Below, in pieces: positions 1 through 7,443 of a stretch of 64,000 nt of DNA. The notes below the pieces were generated by a model, which was not told the DNA's origin, made no database searches, and saw only the letters and a program-made list of their open reading frames with translations. Location: assembly GCA_964432985.1 (NCBI GenBank), contig CAYSPT010000022.1, positions 15,047-79,046 on the forward strand, in the 5' to 3' direction. The DNA comes from CAYSPT01 sp964432985. Its GTDB lineage: Bacteria; Muiribacteriota; CAYSPT01. Each line of letters begins with the position of its first letter. Within the stretch, counting starts at the first letter, position 1. The position numbers and the translations under genes were made by a program.

Positions 1-1759
1 CGTCCGGAATATCATAGATCAGCTCGTACTCCATGGTTTGTTTCTGGTCTGATACGGTTACCAGGGCTCGATCCGAAACCTCACCGCTGGAAATGATGCG
101 GTTGCCTTTTTCAGGCGGTGAAAAATTGTATTCGTCCCCGGCATCTCCTTCGTCCACGAACCGGTTGATCCCGGTGAGGACCGTCGCGGTACCCAGGTCG
201 GTGACGGTCAGGGTTCCGTCCTTAGGATTCAACTCAACCCGGTAATGCTCGTTTTCAATGGCCGGGCCCAGGCTGGCTGAGCTGGTGGAAAAGACGCGTT
301 CTGCCTGAGGTGTCAGGAGAGCGACCGGAGCGAGTGTACTCCGTTCTCTCTCTGAAATCAGCTCGCAAATTTCGAATCCGGTCGACTGGTGTGATGATGA
401 CGGATTCTCAACCGGGCGGACGGCGTAGGTTTTGTAACCGAATGGTGGAATATTCCGTGGCACGAAATTAACTTCGTGTCCGGCATCTCCGTTCTCCAGC
501 GTCAGGGTGACCGGCCCGGACCTCGGGCCGTCAAGTGGGTTGAATACGATCAACGGAGTGAAGCCGTCTCCGTTTTTATCCGCTCCAGCGGTCGTACCTG
601 CGGTGGTCGCACCTGCGGTGGTCGCACCTGCGGTGTTAACCAGGCCGCAGCACGTTTCCAGCGTCGTATCCAGCAGAGCTTTCCCGAAGTGAAAAAGTTC
701 CTGGAAACGCCCTTCCATCTGGTCGTGGACCAGGTCGACACTGCATCCGCAGATGCTGTCGTGGGCATTGTTCTTGATTAATTGTTTCCAGTAATCGGCC
801 AGGGCTGTTTTCGGGTAAGGGTGCCCGTTGAGCGAGGCGAAAACCGCTACCGGTTCGAGCATCTTCTCCACCAGGTGTTCGAGCCTGGTATTCATCTGCT
901 TCAGGTATATTCTGGCCGAATAGACGCCCGGGAGGATATTGCTTCTCAGAGGGCTTCTGAACTCCCCCCGGTAGACGGGCAGGGCAGGGTCTTCACGACG
1001 GATGTTGTCGATCAGCTGCGGCATGGTGGACTGGGTGACGGATATGTCGTCCCGCGAGCTGCGGATAATGTCCATCAGGTCAGGCAGGTTGGACTGCAGA
1101 TACTTGTGATCGCTTCCGTTCATGAATACCAGGTACCTGGTGGTTGCCCACGGCTCGAGACTTTCGATCTCGGTGTTCACCCTCTGCAGCAGCTCCCGGG
1201 GGTTGTCAGGCAGCTCGACGGCGTTGCTGTACCCGTTGAGGAGATATACTAGCAATACGCTCGAACCGTCGGGAGATTCCCAGGTGAGCTCCGTGGTGGT
1301 CACCTCATTTCCCACACCACGCCAGAGCATGGCGCAGTCGATATCAAATCCCCGCAATATCTGGGGCAACTGGGATATGTGCCCGAAGCAGTCCGGCACA
1401 TAGCCTACCTTCATAGGGCTGCCGTACCGTTGGGCTATCCGGTGGCCGATGAGAAGGTTGCGGATATGCGCTTCGCCGCTTACCAGGAACTCGTCCGGTT
1501 GGACATACCAGGGACCGACCAGGACGTTGCCTTCACGGATGTACCTCACGAGTCGGTCTTCGTTTTCCGGTCTCAGGTGGAGATAGTCCTCGATTACCAC
1601 TGTCTGACCGTCCAGATGAAAGTACTTGAATCGGGAATCCCGGTCCATAATGCCCAGCAGGTTGTCGATCATATTAGCCAACTCCTGCCTGAACTCCTCC
1701 AGGGGTCGGTACCATTCCCGGTCCCAGTGTGTGTGAGAGATGACAATGATTTCCTTCAT
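1..1759 (-). CDS. GH38 alpha-mannosidase, 3' part beyond window
   Basis: This gene enters from the left edge; 586 codons from the ATG are present and the C-terminus is missing. The N-terminus carries the GH38 signature SHTHWDREWY, in which H11 and D13 correspond to zinc ligands. GYVPDCFGHISQ follows, with D123 at the position of the catalytic nucleophile, and further on NGSDHKY supplies another expected metal-site histidine. No signal peptide is seen, so the enzyme is probably cytoplasmic and trims alpha-mannosides from imported or internal glycans. An Ala/Gly/Thr linker after the helical middle domain is built from a 15-bp tandem repeat (590-634). The best ribosome site, GGGAGG, sits rather far (about 14 nt) from the ATG. 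An alpha/beta hydrolase lies about 200 bp upstream on the same strand. Family assignment is secure; linkage specificity cannot be read from the sequence. Confidence 0.93.
   Translation of the reverse strand, partial: MKEIIVISHTHWDREWYRPLEEFRQELANMIDNLLGIMDRDSRFKYFHLDGQTVVIEDYLHLRPENEDRLVRYIREGNVLVGPWYVQPDEFLVSGEAHIRNLLIGHRIAQRYGSPMKVGYVPDCFGHISQLPQILRGFDIDCAMLWRGVGNEVTTTELTWESPDGSSVLLVYLLNGYSNAVELPDNPRELLQRVNTEIESLEPWATTRYLVFMNGSDHKYLQSNLPDLMDIIRSSRDDISVTQSTMPQLIDNIRREDPALPVYRGEFRSPLRSNILPGVYSARIYLKQMNTRLEHLVEKMLEPVAVFASLNGHPYPKTALADYWKQLIKNNAHDSICGCSVDLVHDQMEGRFQELFHFGKALLDTTLETCCGLVNTAGATTAGATTAGTTAGADKNGDGFTPLIVFNPLDGPRSGPVTLTLENGDAGHEVNFVPRNIPPFGYKTYAVRPVENPSSSHQSTGFEICELISERERSTLAPVALLTPQAERVFSTSSASLGPAIENEHYRVELNPKDGTLTVTDLGTATVLTGINRFVDEGDAGDEYNFSPPEKGNRIISSGEVSDRALVTVSDQKQTMEYELIYDIPD
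590..634. repeat. 15-bp tandem repeat inside the mannosidase gene
   Basis: Three nearly identical 15-bp units (GGTCGCACCTGCGGT on the plus strand) lie end to end. Read on the minus strand they encode a TAGAT-type linker between the helical and C-terminal domains. The unit is a multiple of three, so copy-number change would keep the frame. Confidence 0.9.
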
Positions 1760-1961
1760 TAGTTTATTAACGAACCTCCCGTTACTATCGATTAGCTTTT
1801 TATATTGTACCAGAAGAAATATTAGAGGGTTTATTACTTTCTTACAAATGGCGGTTGGGAACGGTGACAGAGAACGATGATTGATAGTGGTGTGGGCGTA
1901 GTGGTAATGAACGAGAAGAATCCTCAGAAAACTGGTGGCTTCACTGCGCAAAGACGCTTGC

Positions 1962-2753
1962 TCATTTGTGTAGAAATTCGGCAATGGCTCTGTAGAAAGC
2001 ATCCGGATTGTCATACCCGGGGAAATGGTTGCTTGCGGGAATCTCACTGATTAGGCACCCGGCCTGCAGCAAAGCCGGCAGGTAGGGCAGATCCCGGTTT
2101 TCCGATCCGTAAACGAACAGGGTGGGGATTGATAAAGCAATATAACGCTTGAGCAAATCCGTGCGGTCCGAATGCTCAACCAATGAGCAGCTGTAATCCT
2201 GGAAGGCCGCGGGGTGGGCACCGTGTTTAAGCGTTTTGGCATACGTGCGGTAACCCCGGTTGCTCGACTGCTCGAGCAGCTGTATAAAATCAGGAAAGAC
2301 CGTCCGCTCGAACTCTCGTGGATCGCACTCGGCCGCCCGACGTGAAAAAAAGCAGTCGTCGGAAATCAGGTTACCTTCTATATTTATAAATGCTTTCACA
2401 TCTGAAGGGTAACGCAGAATGTAAAGCAGCCCCACCACTCCCCCCATACTGTGTCCCGCGATAACCGGCTGGTCAAGGGATAAGGTGAGTACCACCTGGC
2501 GGGTAATTTCTACCAGGCCGACGAGGTCCAGTGGCAGTCCGGGAAAATAACCGGATTTCCCGCTCCCGGGAAAATCGAAACTAGCCAGGGTGAAATTCTC
2601 CAAGGCGGGTCTCGTGAGCGCGGCAGCAAAATCTGATTTCGAGCACCCCAGACCGTGCAGGTACAGCAAGGGACCTTTTCTCCCTCTGCGGTAGGAATAC
2701 TCTATGGGGAGAGTGCGGTTTGAGTAAGAAACCATGCATGTATTGGTAGTCAT
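1962..2753 (-). CDS. alpha/beta hydrolase fold protein
   Basis: A 263-aa single-domain alpha/beta hydrolase. The oxyanion-hole motif HGLG (about residues 33-36), the nucleophile elbow GHSMGG (Ser102) and the late histidine in SNHFPGYD (His243) are all present. An acidic residue near 217-221 after strand 7 completes the triad. No signal peptide is seen. A GGAAAAG sequence precedes the ATG. The gene lies about 20 bp downstream of the secreted glycine-rich protein gene on the same strand and may share its transcript. Substrate is unknown: esterase, lactonase, C-C hydrolase and haloperoxidase-like members all share these motifs. Confidence 0.85.
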   Translation of the reverse strand: MTTNTCMVSYSNRTLPIEYSYRRGRKGPLLYLHGLGCSKSDFAAALTRPALENFTLASFDFPGSGKSGYFPGLPLDLVGLVEITRQVVLTLSLDQPVIAGHSMGGVVGLLYILRYPSDVKAFINIEGNLISDDCFFSRRAAECDPREFERTVFPDFIQLLEQSSNRGYRTYAKTLKHGAHPAAFQDYSCSLVEHSDRTDLLKRYIALSIPTLFVYGSENRDLPYLPALLQAGCLISEIPASNHFPGYDNPDAFYRAIAEFLHK

Positions 2754-2774
2754 CGCTTTTCCGAGATCCGGGTT

Positions 2775-3701
2775 TTATCTGAGCCCGGCTTCCAGTTGAT
2801 TTATTCGGTTAAGAAGGGGCTCGATCTCGAACTTGTGAAAGAGTGTGGCTTCCTGGGCATTATCGCTGGACAGAAGGTCGATGTGGTGGTTGTGAAGGCC
2901 AATCAGCTTGTTTCTCAGCCGGGCTATAAGACCGTAATCATCCTCCTCAGGCGCCTGTTCCAGAGAGTCCTCTATCTGGTCCCCCCGGCGTGACCGGGTC
3001 ATGTCGATGAGCTTTTGGGCTCCTTTGTCCCAGACGTTCTGGAAACGATTGGCAATTGATTTGCCAAACTTCGTTTTGACGAAAAAGTTGGCCAGGGTCC
3101 CGCCGAGAAATCCTCCCACCATTCCACCCAGGACCACCCCCAGAAAGGGAATCGGGCACAGGACCTGCCCGATTACGGCACCCACCGCGCCTCCCAGGGT
3201 CCGGGCGGCGAAGTTGGTGGCGTCGATCTTCTTTAGAGCCCGCCCCATTGTCTCACTAAAGGGCAGTTTTCGGTTGGACTCGATATCTTCGCTCATCTCG
3301 TACCCGATGGCCCCGGCAAATCCGCAAATCGTGGTGGCGAGCAGCCCGCCCACAGCCGTACCGAGAGGAGGAGCGACTCCCATGAGCACGTACTGGAGCC
3401 CCATAGCAGCGATTCCGGCACCTGAATCGACTGCCAGGTGAACCAGGAGTGATTTCCGGGTGAGCTTGCTCTTCAGGGCTCCCCAGTCAACCGGCCGCTT
3501 TTCCTTTTGGGCGGTGCCCACATCGTTCCAGACGGTTTTGAGGATAAGCATTTTGGGATCGTAGTTGGTCATGGTATCGACCACGTCTATTTCCCGGGCA
3601 TCTTTAAGGGCTTCGGCGAGCAGGAGGCTGGAGGAATTGAGAATGATGAGCAGGGCGCAAAGGCCGGCAAGAATCCTCCGGAATCGCGGAAAAACCTGCA
3701 T
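2775..3701 (-). CDS. secreted glycine-zipper membrane protein, unknown function
   Basis: A 308-aa protein I do not recognise. An N-terminal hydrophobic segment ending near LLLAEA looks like a signal peptide. Residues about 85-215 contain several Gly/Ala-rich hydrophobic stretches of glycine-zipper type (GGAVGAVIGQ, VVLGGMVGGFLGG), which usually pack as membrane hairpins. The C-terminal 90 residues are charged and helical. The SD AAGGTGA lies 8 nt before the ATG and a near-consensus promoter lies directly upstream (3741-3770), so this gene heads its own transcript. The gene upstream on the same strand (3791-4729) has the same layout of signal peptide, Gly/Ala hydrophobic core and charged tail, so the two may be functional partners or distant paralogues. 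That link is inference. Confidence 0.75.
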   Translation of the reverse strand: MQVFPRFRRILAGLCALLIILNSSSLLLAEALKDAREIDVVDTMTNYDPKMLILKTVWNDVGTAQKEKRPVDWGALKSKLTRKSLLVHLAVDSGAGIAAMGLQYVLMGVAPPLGTAVGGLLATTICGFAGAIGYEMSEDIESNRKLPFSETMGRALKKIDATNFAARTLGGAVGAVIGQVLCPIPFLGVVLGGMVGGFLGGTLANFFVKTKFGKSIANRFQNVWDKGAQKLIDMTRSRRGDQIEDSLEQAPEEDDYGLIARLRNKLIGLHNHHIDLLSSDNAQEATLFHKFEIEPLLNRINQLEAGLR

Positions 3702-3740
3702 TACTTATCTCACCTTAAGCTTTCTTATAAATCTAATTTA

Positions 3741-3770
3741 TTTATACTGGTCTCTACAGTAAAGTGTCAA
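3741..3770 (-). promoter_or_regulatory. sigma70-type promoter
   Basis: On the minus strand TTGACA (3765-3770), an 18-bp spacer and TATAAA (3741-3746) lie about 40 bp before the start of the glycine-zipper gene. The -35 is perfect and the -10 matches five of six. Confidence 0.8.
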
Positions 3771-3790
3771 GAAATTCGAGGGCACCAAAC

Positions 3791-4729
3791 CTACATGTCC
3801 GTGCCTTCATCCCGGATGATCTTGCCTTCGTCTTTGGTCACCGGCTTGTCGCTGGTATCTTTGGTGTCGGCATCATTGGCGTCGTCGGGATTCTTGAGCC
3901 GGTCGATGTACTCCCACTTGCCGTCGTAATCCTGCATGTCCTGGAAATTCTGGTCGGTGACCATGTCGATGGTGGCGAAACGCGGTTTACCGAACAGCCC
4001 TCGGAATCCACCCACCAGCATGGCGGCGCCCATGACGACCGTTATGCCTACTACCGCGACCACCACCGGGGTGACGCAGGCTAGCAGGGCGCCCTTGATG
4101 GCTGCCGTGGCACCGGTGACCGCGGCAGCCACGCCGGCGCTGCCTGCCGCCGCCGTTGTGGCACCCGAAGCCGCCGCCGCCGCTCCCGCCGACACGCCGC
4201 TTTTCAGGGCCAGGGCGGCGATAACACCGCCTGAAATAGTAGACAGGATGGTGGTCACGGTGGTGGTGAAGTTGTCCTTGAACACCTTGCTGAGCATGTT
4301 GCCGATGCCCTTCGGCACGCTGGTTGCTCCCTGTGCGAAAGTATTTGATTCGTCGTTCACCGAAACGACCTTAACTTTCTCTCCCCTGAAGGAGCCGAGA
4401 TACCCCTCCCGGACTTCACCCAGTTCACCCATGGCGCCGCTTTGACCGAAGGCTATGTAAAGCCTGCCGTCAGGACCCTCGAAAATGATTTCATCGATGT
4501 TGTTGTTCACGGTAATTGCTTTTGCCTGGGCGAGATCGAGCCCTTCGGCAATAGGTTTGACATTGTGATAGTATTTGCCGTTAACGAACAATGACGCCGC
4601 TTCCTGTGCTTCGGCACGCGAAACATTAAAGAAAAACGGATTTAAAACAAGCGAAAAGACCACGGCGAGGGAAAGTGGTCTGAGAAAACAACGGACTTTT
4701 CTGTGTGAAATTGCGGGAACCAGGCTCAT
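3791..4729 (-). CDS. secreted Ala/Gly-rich membrane protein, unknown function
   Basis: 312 aa from the chosen ATG; the open frame extends 22 codons further, but AAAGGA 10 nt before this ATG and the signal-peptide shape (HRKVRC, then a hydrophobic stretch, then ending near SRAEAQ) favour this start. After the signal come about 120 mainly polar residues, then a very Ala/Gly-rich hydrophobic block (about residues 165-245). A GGFRGLFGK turn and a strongly acidic C-terminus rich in Asp and Lys follow. The long hydrophobic block suggests membrane insertion or oligomerisation. No family was recognised. The architecture resembles the gene just downstream (2775-3701). Confidence 0.75.
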   Translation of the reverse strand: MSLVPAISHRKVRCFLRPLSLAVVFSLVLNPFFFNVSRAEAQEAASLFVNGKYYHNVKPIAEGLDLAQAKAITVNNNIDEIIFEGPDGRLYIAFGQSGAMGELGEVREGYLGSFRGEKVKVVSVNDESNTFAQGATSVPKGIGNMLSKVFKDNFTTTVTTILSTISGGVIAALALKSGVSAGAAAAASGATTAAAGSAGVAAAVTGATAAIKGALLACVTPVVVAVVGITVVMGAAMLVGGFRGLFGKPRFATIDMVTDQNFQDMQDYDGKWEYIDRLKNPDDANDADTKDTSDKPVTKDEGKIIRDEGTDM

Positions 4730-4762
4730 GAACTGCTCATCCTTTCGAGAAATACACATTAA

Positions 4763-4768
4763 ATTATA
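4763..4768 (-). promoter_or_regulatory. candidate -10 element (TATAAT)
   Basis: A perfect TATAAT on the minus strand about 34 bp before the ATG of the Ala/Gly-rich protein. I see no convincing -35 at the usual distance. Confidence 0.4.
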
Positions 4769-4907
4769 CTCTATCAACAAAAATAGGCATACCACACACT
4801 TCGGGTATACTTGCCCATTCGTAAGTATATAGTTGCTTACCCGTCAAAATGTAACAGATAATCAAAATCTTCGGGAAAACTGGTCAAGGAGAGTAGAATG
4901 ATTCGGG

Positions 4908-5108
4908 TTAAGATCGAGATGGATCGCTTTTGTCCAGGATCATCTCAATTAAATCATCACGTCCGATGATGTTGCACCAGGCTTTTCGCTGGGATTCGGG
5001 GATGGGGAGTGACTGGTCGTTTGCTACCCAGTCAGCGATGGCTTTGAGCAGGGCCGCTTTCTTCTTCCGGAGGCTGGAATGATTGTCGTTAATGTCCGTG
5101 ATGTCCAT
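4908..5108 (-). CDS. small hypothetical protein, 66 aa
   Basis: A 66-aa acidic/basic helical protein (MDITDINDNHSSLRKKKAAL at its start) with no membrane segment. A clear ribosome site, GGGGAG, lies 5 nt before the ATG, which is why I consider it real. It stands alone on the minus strand between two repeat-containing intergenic stretches. A KKKAALLKAIADWV helix and the motif SQRKAWCNIIGRDDLIEMIL are visible but match nothing I recognise. Confidence 0.6.
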   Translation of the reverse strand: MDITDINDNHSSLRKKKAALLKAIADWVANDQSLPIPESQRKAWCNIIGRDDLIEMILDKSDPSRS

Positions 5109-5138
5109 GATTGCTCCCCTGTTTTAATGTATCTTCAT

Positions 5139-5170
5139 TAAATGTACCCTACATTAAATGTACCCTACAT
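5139..5170. repeat. 16-bp tandem direct repeat
   Basis: TAAATGTACCCTACAT occurs twice back to back, 31 bp upstream of the small minus-strand gene and in the shared upstream region of the amidohydrolase gene. Confidence 0.9.
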
Positions 5171-5204
5171 TAGTTATCGGCAGTTTGCTTTTCATGATTC
5201 ACTA

Positions 5205-5259
5205 CGGATTACTATCCGTTATGAACGGATTACTATCCGTTATGAACGGATTACTATCC
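5205..5259. repeat. 21-bp tandem repeat, 2.6 copies
   Basis: CGGATTACTATCCGTTATGAA is repeated at 5205 and 5226, with a third partial copy from 5247. Each copy contains the inverted motif GGAT-N4-ATCC, so the array offers three evenly spaced palindromic half-site pairs, two helical turns apart, upstream of the amidohydrolase promoter. It could be an operator array; no regulator gene lies nearby. Confidence 0.85.
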
Positions 5260-5292
5260 ACTAAGCCTTACAAATCTCTCTCATGCCATCCT

Positions 5293-5321
5293 TTGACACG
5301 TGCGTGGTGTTACCGTTAAAA
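5293..5321 (+). promoter_or_regulatory. candidate promoter of the amidohydrolase gene
   Basis: TTGACA (5293-5298), a 17-bp spacer and TTAAAA (5316-5321) are followed by GAGGAGGT and the GTG start at 5351. The -35 is perfect; the -10 matches only three of six. Confidence 0.5.
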
Positions 5322-5350
5322 TTTGGTAAACTTCTTGAGGAGGTATAACT

Positions 5351-6856
5351 GTGGATACGAAAGAGAAACGCTATAAGCTGATACGCGCTAAATACGTGAT
5401 TCCCATTGGAGACGAATCCGGTCTTCCCCCGAGGGTGGAAGACGGATATGTGCTCACCGACGGTGAAAACATCAAGGAAGTTGGTGCATTCAACGAAGGT
5501 GTGGCGGCTCGTATCATGCAAGAGTGTACCGGCGAGCTTGAAATACTGGAACCGTCAGGGAAAGAGCAGTCGTTTTCAAATCCTGAAAAATCCGGACCGG
5601 TTCCTTGTTTTTACGGCGTACTGCTGCCTGGATTTGTCAAGGGGCATGGTCACGATCACGAGTCTCCAATCATCGGTATTGCCAAGGATGTTCCTCTCAC
5701 ACCATGGCTTGATGGCGCCGTCAACCTTTTTACCGGTTTCATGGACGAGAAGAGACCACAACTCGAGGAGTATTTTGGGTGCTCGCCGAATCTGGTGACC
5801 TATTTGAAGGCCAGGGTCGACGATATCAGTTACGGTATTACCTCGTCTATGGTTCATCACTGCAATTACAACAAGTACCGGGTAGAAGAGATCGTCGAGG
5901 CGAATGCCAGCGCCGGCACCACCATGTTTGTGGCTGTTGGAAGCCAGGACAGAAATTATGATCCTCGTATCCTTGACACGCAGCCGGAGATTGCCACCAA
6001 ACGACTTGATACATATGTGAAGCAGTTCGATACTGTTCCCAGAGTAACGGTACTTCCCGGACCGGACCAGCTTTTTTCTAATGGTCCCCACCTCCTGAAA
6101 TCCCTTAAGGCATGGGCCAGGGATCATGGAACTCTGCTGCATATACACAGTTCCGAGGAGCCTAACACTACCAGGTGGTTTGCCCAGGAATATGGCCATA
6201 CTCCTATCGAATATGCCTCAGAGATAGGTATTCTTGACGAGCACACGCTTCTGGCTCATCAGGTCCACTGCACCGAGCATGACCTGGAGCTTATCAGGGA
6301 CTCAGGAGCCATGGTAGTTCACAACCCGTTGGCCAACACCATTTTGGGAAGCGGCATGCCACCGGTGATAAAAATGATTGAAATGGGTATTCCCGTGGCT
6401 ATATCCACCGACGGATCAGGCAGCGCAGACAATCAAAACATCATCAGTGCCGCCCGGCTCGCCTCCCAGTATCAGAAGGCCGTCAATCGGGACGCCACCG
6501 TTCTCCCCGCTGACCAGGTTCTCAAAATGATCACTGCCGTACCAGCGAAGATGCTCGGTCTCAATTCCGGTATTCTTGCCCCGGGCCGGGCTGCGGACCT
6601 GGTGCTGGTTGATCTGGATCATCCCAACCTTGTTCCCTCCAGGCTGGATAACGTGGTGGAAAACCTTATATGGGCAGCTAATGGCGATGAAATAGGTTTG
6701 GTAATGGCAGGAGGAAAAGTACTCATGAGAGGCGGAGAGTTTATAACTCTGGACGCGAAAGCTATTTGTCTGAGAGTACAAAAACTCTCGGAAATGCTGA
6801 TGGAATATGCTTCTTCAACAGAGGTTAAAGCACATACAGGTGCTCCACGGGATTAA
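5351..6856 (+). CDS. metal-dependent amidohydrolase / deaminase family (ATZ/TRZ-like)
   Basis: A 501-aa amidohydrolase-superfamily protein of the chlorohydrolase/deaminase branch (COG0402-like). The metal ligands are recognisable in order: HGHDH at 99-103 on strand 1, HIHSSEEP in the middle (His plus catalytic Glu), LLAHQVHC, and ISTDGSGSADN with the metal-bridging Asp. The C-terminus returns to the small beta domain typical of the family (GILAPGRAADLVLVDLD). Members hydrolyse amino groups on purines, pterins, triazines or 5'-methylthioadenosine, and the exact substrate cannot be read here. The N-terminus is longer than usual, with about 40 extra residues before the metal strand. The start is GTG behind a strong GAGGAGGT. 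Confidence 0.88.
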   Translation: MDTKEKRYKLIRAKYVIPIGDESGLPPRVEDGYVLTDGENIKEVGAFNEGVAARIMQECTGELEILEPSGKEQSFSNPEKSGPVPCFYGVLLPGFVKGHGHDHESPIIGIAKDVPLTPWLDGAVNLFTGFMDEKRPQLEEYFGCSPNLVTYLKARVDDISYGITSSMVHHCNYNKYRVEEIVEANASAGTTMFVAVGSQDRNYDPRILDTQPEIATKRLDTYVKQFDTVPRVTVLPGPDQLFSNGPHLLKSLKAWARDHGTLLHIHSSEEPNTTRWFAQEYGHTPIEYASEIGILDEHTLLAHQVHCTEHDLELIRDSGAMVVHNPLANTILGSGMPPVIKMIEMGIPVAISTDGSGSADNQNIISAARLASQYQKAVNRDATVLPADQVLKMITAVPAKMLGLNSGILAPGRAADLVLVDLDHPNLVPSRLDNVVENLIWAANGDEIGLVMAGGKVLMRGGEFITLDAKAICLRVQKLSEMLMEYASSTEVKAHTGAPRD

Positions 6857-6888
6857 GTAGCCCACGGCATCATGTGGTCACCAGTGGT

Positions 6889-7125
6889 CTAATTATCGTC
6901 TTCGTCCTCCACCTGTCCCATCTGAATTTCGAGCGTCTTGATCCTGTAGTTCATCCGTTCCAGAGCGATGCATAGGCTCAGAAGCGGTACGCTTAGAAGA
7001 GCGAATGTCGAAAGCAGTGCCCTTGCAGCGGATTCGTCATCCATGGCCACCTTGAAAAGAAGTGCGCTGGAAAAACCAACTACCAGAATGAGCAGCACGA
7101 TTACGAAGAGGTACTTGTAATGCAC
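6889..7125 (-). CDS. small two-helix membrane protein, 78 aa
   Basis: 78 aa beginning with GTG; AAGGGGTGA lies upstream. Two hydrophobic helices (about residues 4-26 and 35-55) are followed by a short helical segment and an acidic tail (EDEDDN). It resembles small bacterial inner-membrane proteins of unknown role. It lies convergent to the amidohydrolase gene and divergent from the coiled-coil gene. Confidence 0.65.
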   Translation of the reverse strand: MHYKYLFVIVLLILVVGFSSALLFKVAMDDESAARALLSTFALLSVPLLSLCIALERMNYRIKTLEIQMGQVEDEDDN

Positions 7126-7443
7126 GCTGGATCACCCCTTCCCATTTTCGGGATAGTGAGAATATACATTCCACTGATCCCCATCGGGGCCGGCGATTAA
7201 CAGGTTTTTCCTTAGTCATAAGCTTAAAGAAACCATACAGCCGGCACAGTATTCTAAATGTGATGTTAGCACACATTTTCGCTTGGAGTCAACATTGCTT
7301 TCCAGGCTTCCATGTCCGTCTTGATGATGCTCTACCGGTCATGGTATAATCCATCGAAGTTTGTGCATTATCTTAAAGAGTATTCTTAACTATTATTTTG
7401 CTGGTTATATAAACAAGCTTAATTGGCAGGGGAGGCTTTCGTT
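7126..7443. other. divergent intergenic region
   Basis: About 318 bp between two divergent genes. Apart from the plus-strand promoter at 7321-7350 and the SD GGGGAGG (just before 7444) I see no gene, RNA or notable repeat. Confidence 0.6.
7321..7350 (+). promoter_or_regulatory. sigma70-type promoter for the coiled-coil/valS/tyrS operon
   Basis: TTGATG (7321-7326), an 18-bp spacer and a perfect TATAAT (7345-7350). The predicted leader is about 85 nt. I see no T-box specifier hairpin in it, although two aminoacyl-tRNA synthetases lie downstream. Confidence 0.65.

Noticed and set aside
476..1762. Consecutive plus-strand open frames of 101, 156 and 127 codons
   Set aside because: They mirror the GH38 mannosidase on the minus strand, whose catalytic motifs are unmistakable.
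5139..5259. CRISPR array
   Set aside because: The repeats are directly adjacent without spacers, of two different kinds, and no cas gene is present.
7351..7443. T-box or other riboswitch before the valS/tyrS operon
   Set aside because: The leader is only about 85 nt and shows neither a T-box sequence nor a terminator hairpin.
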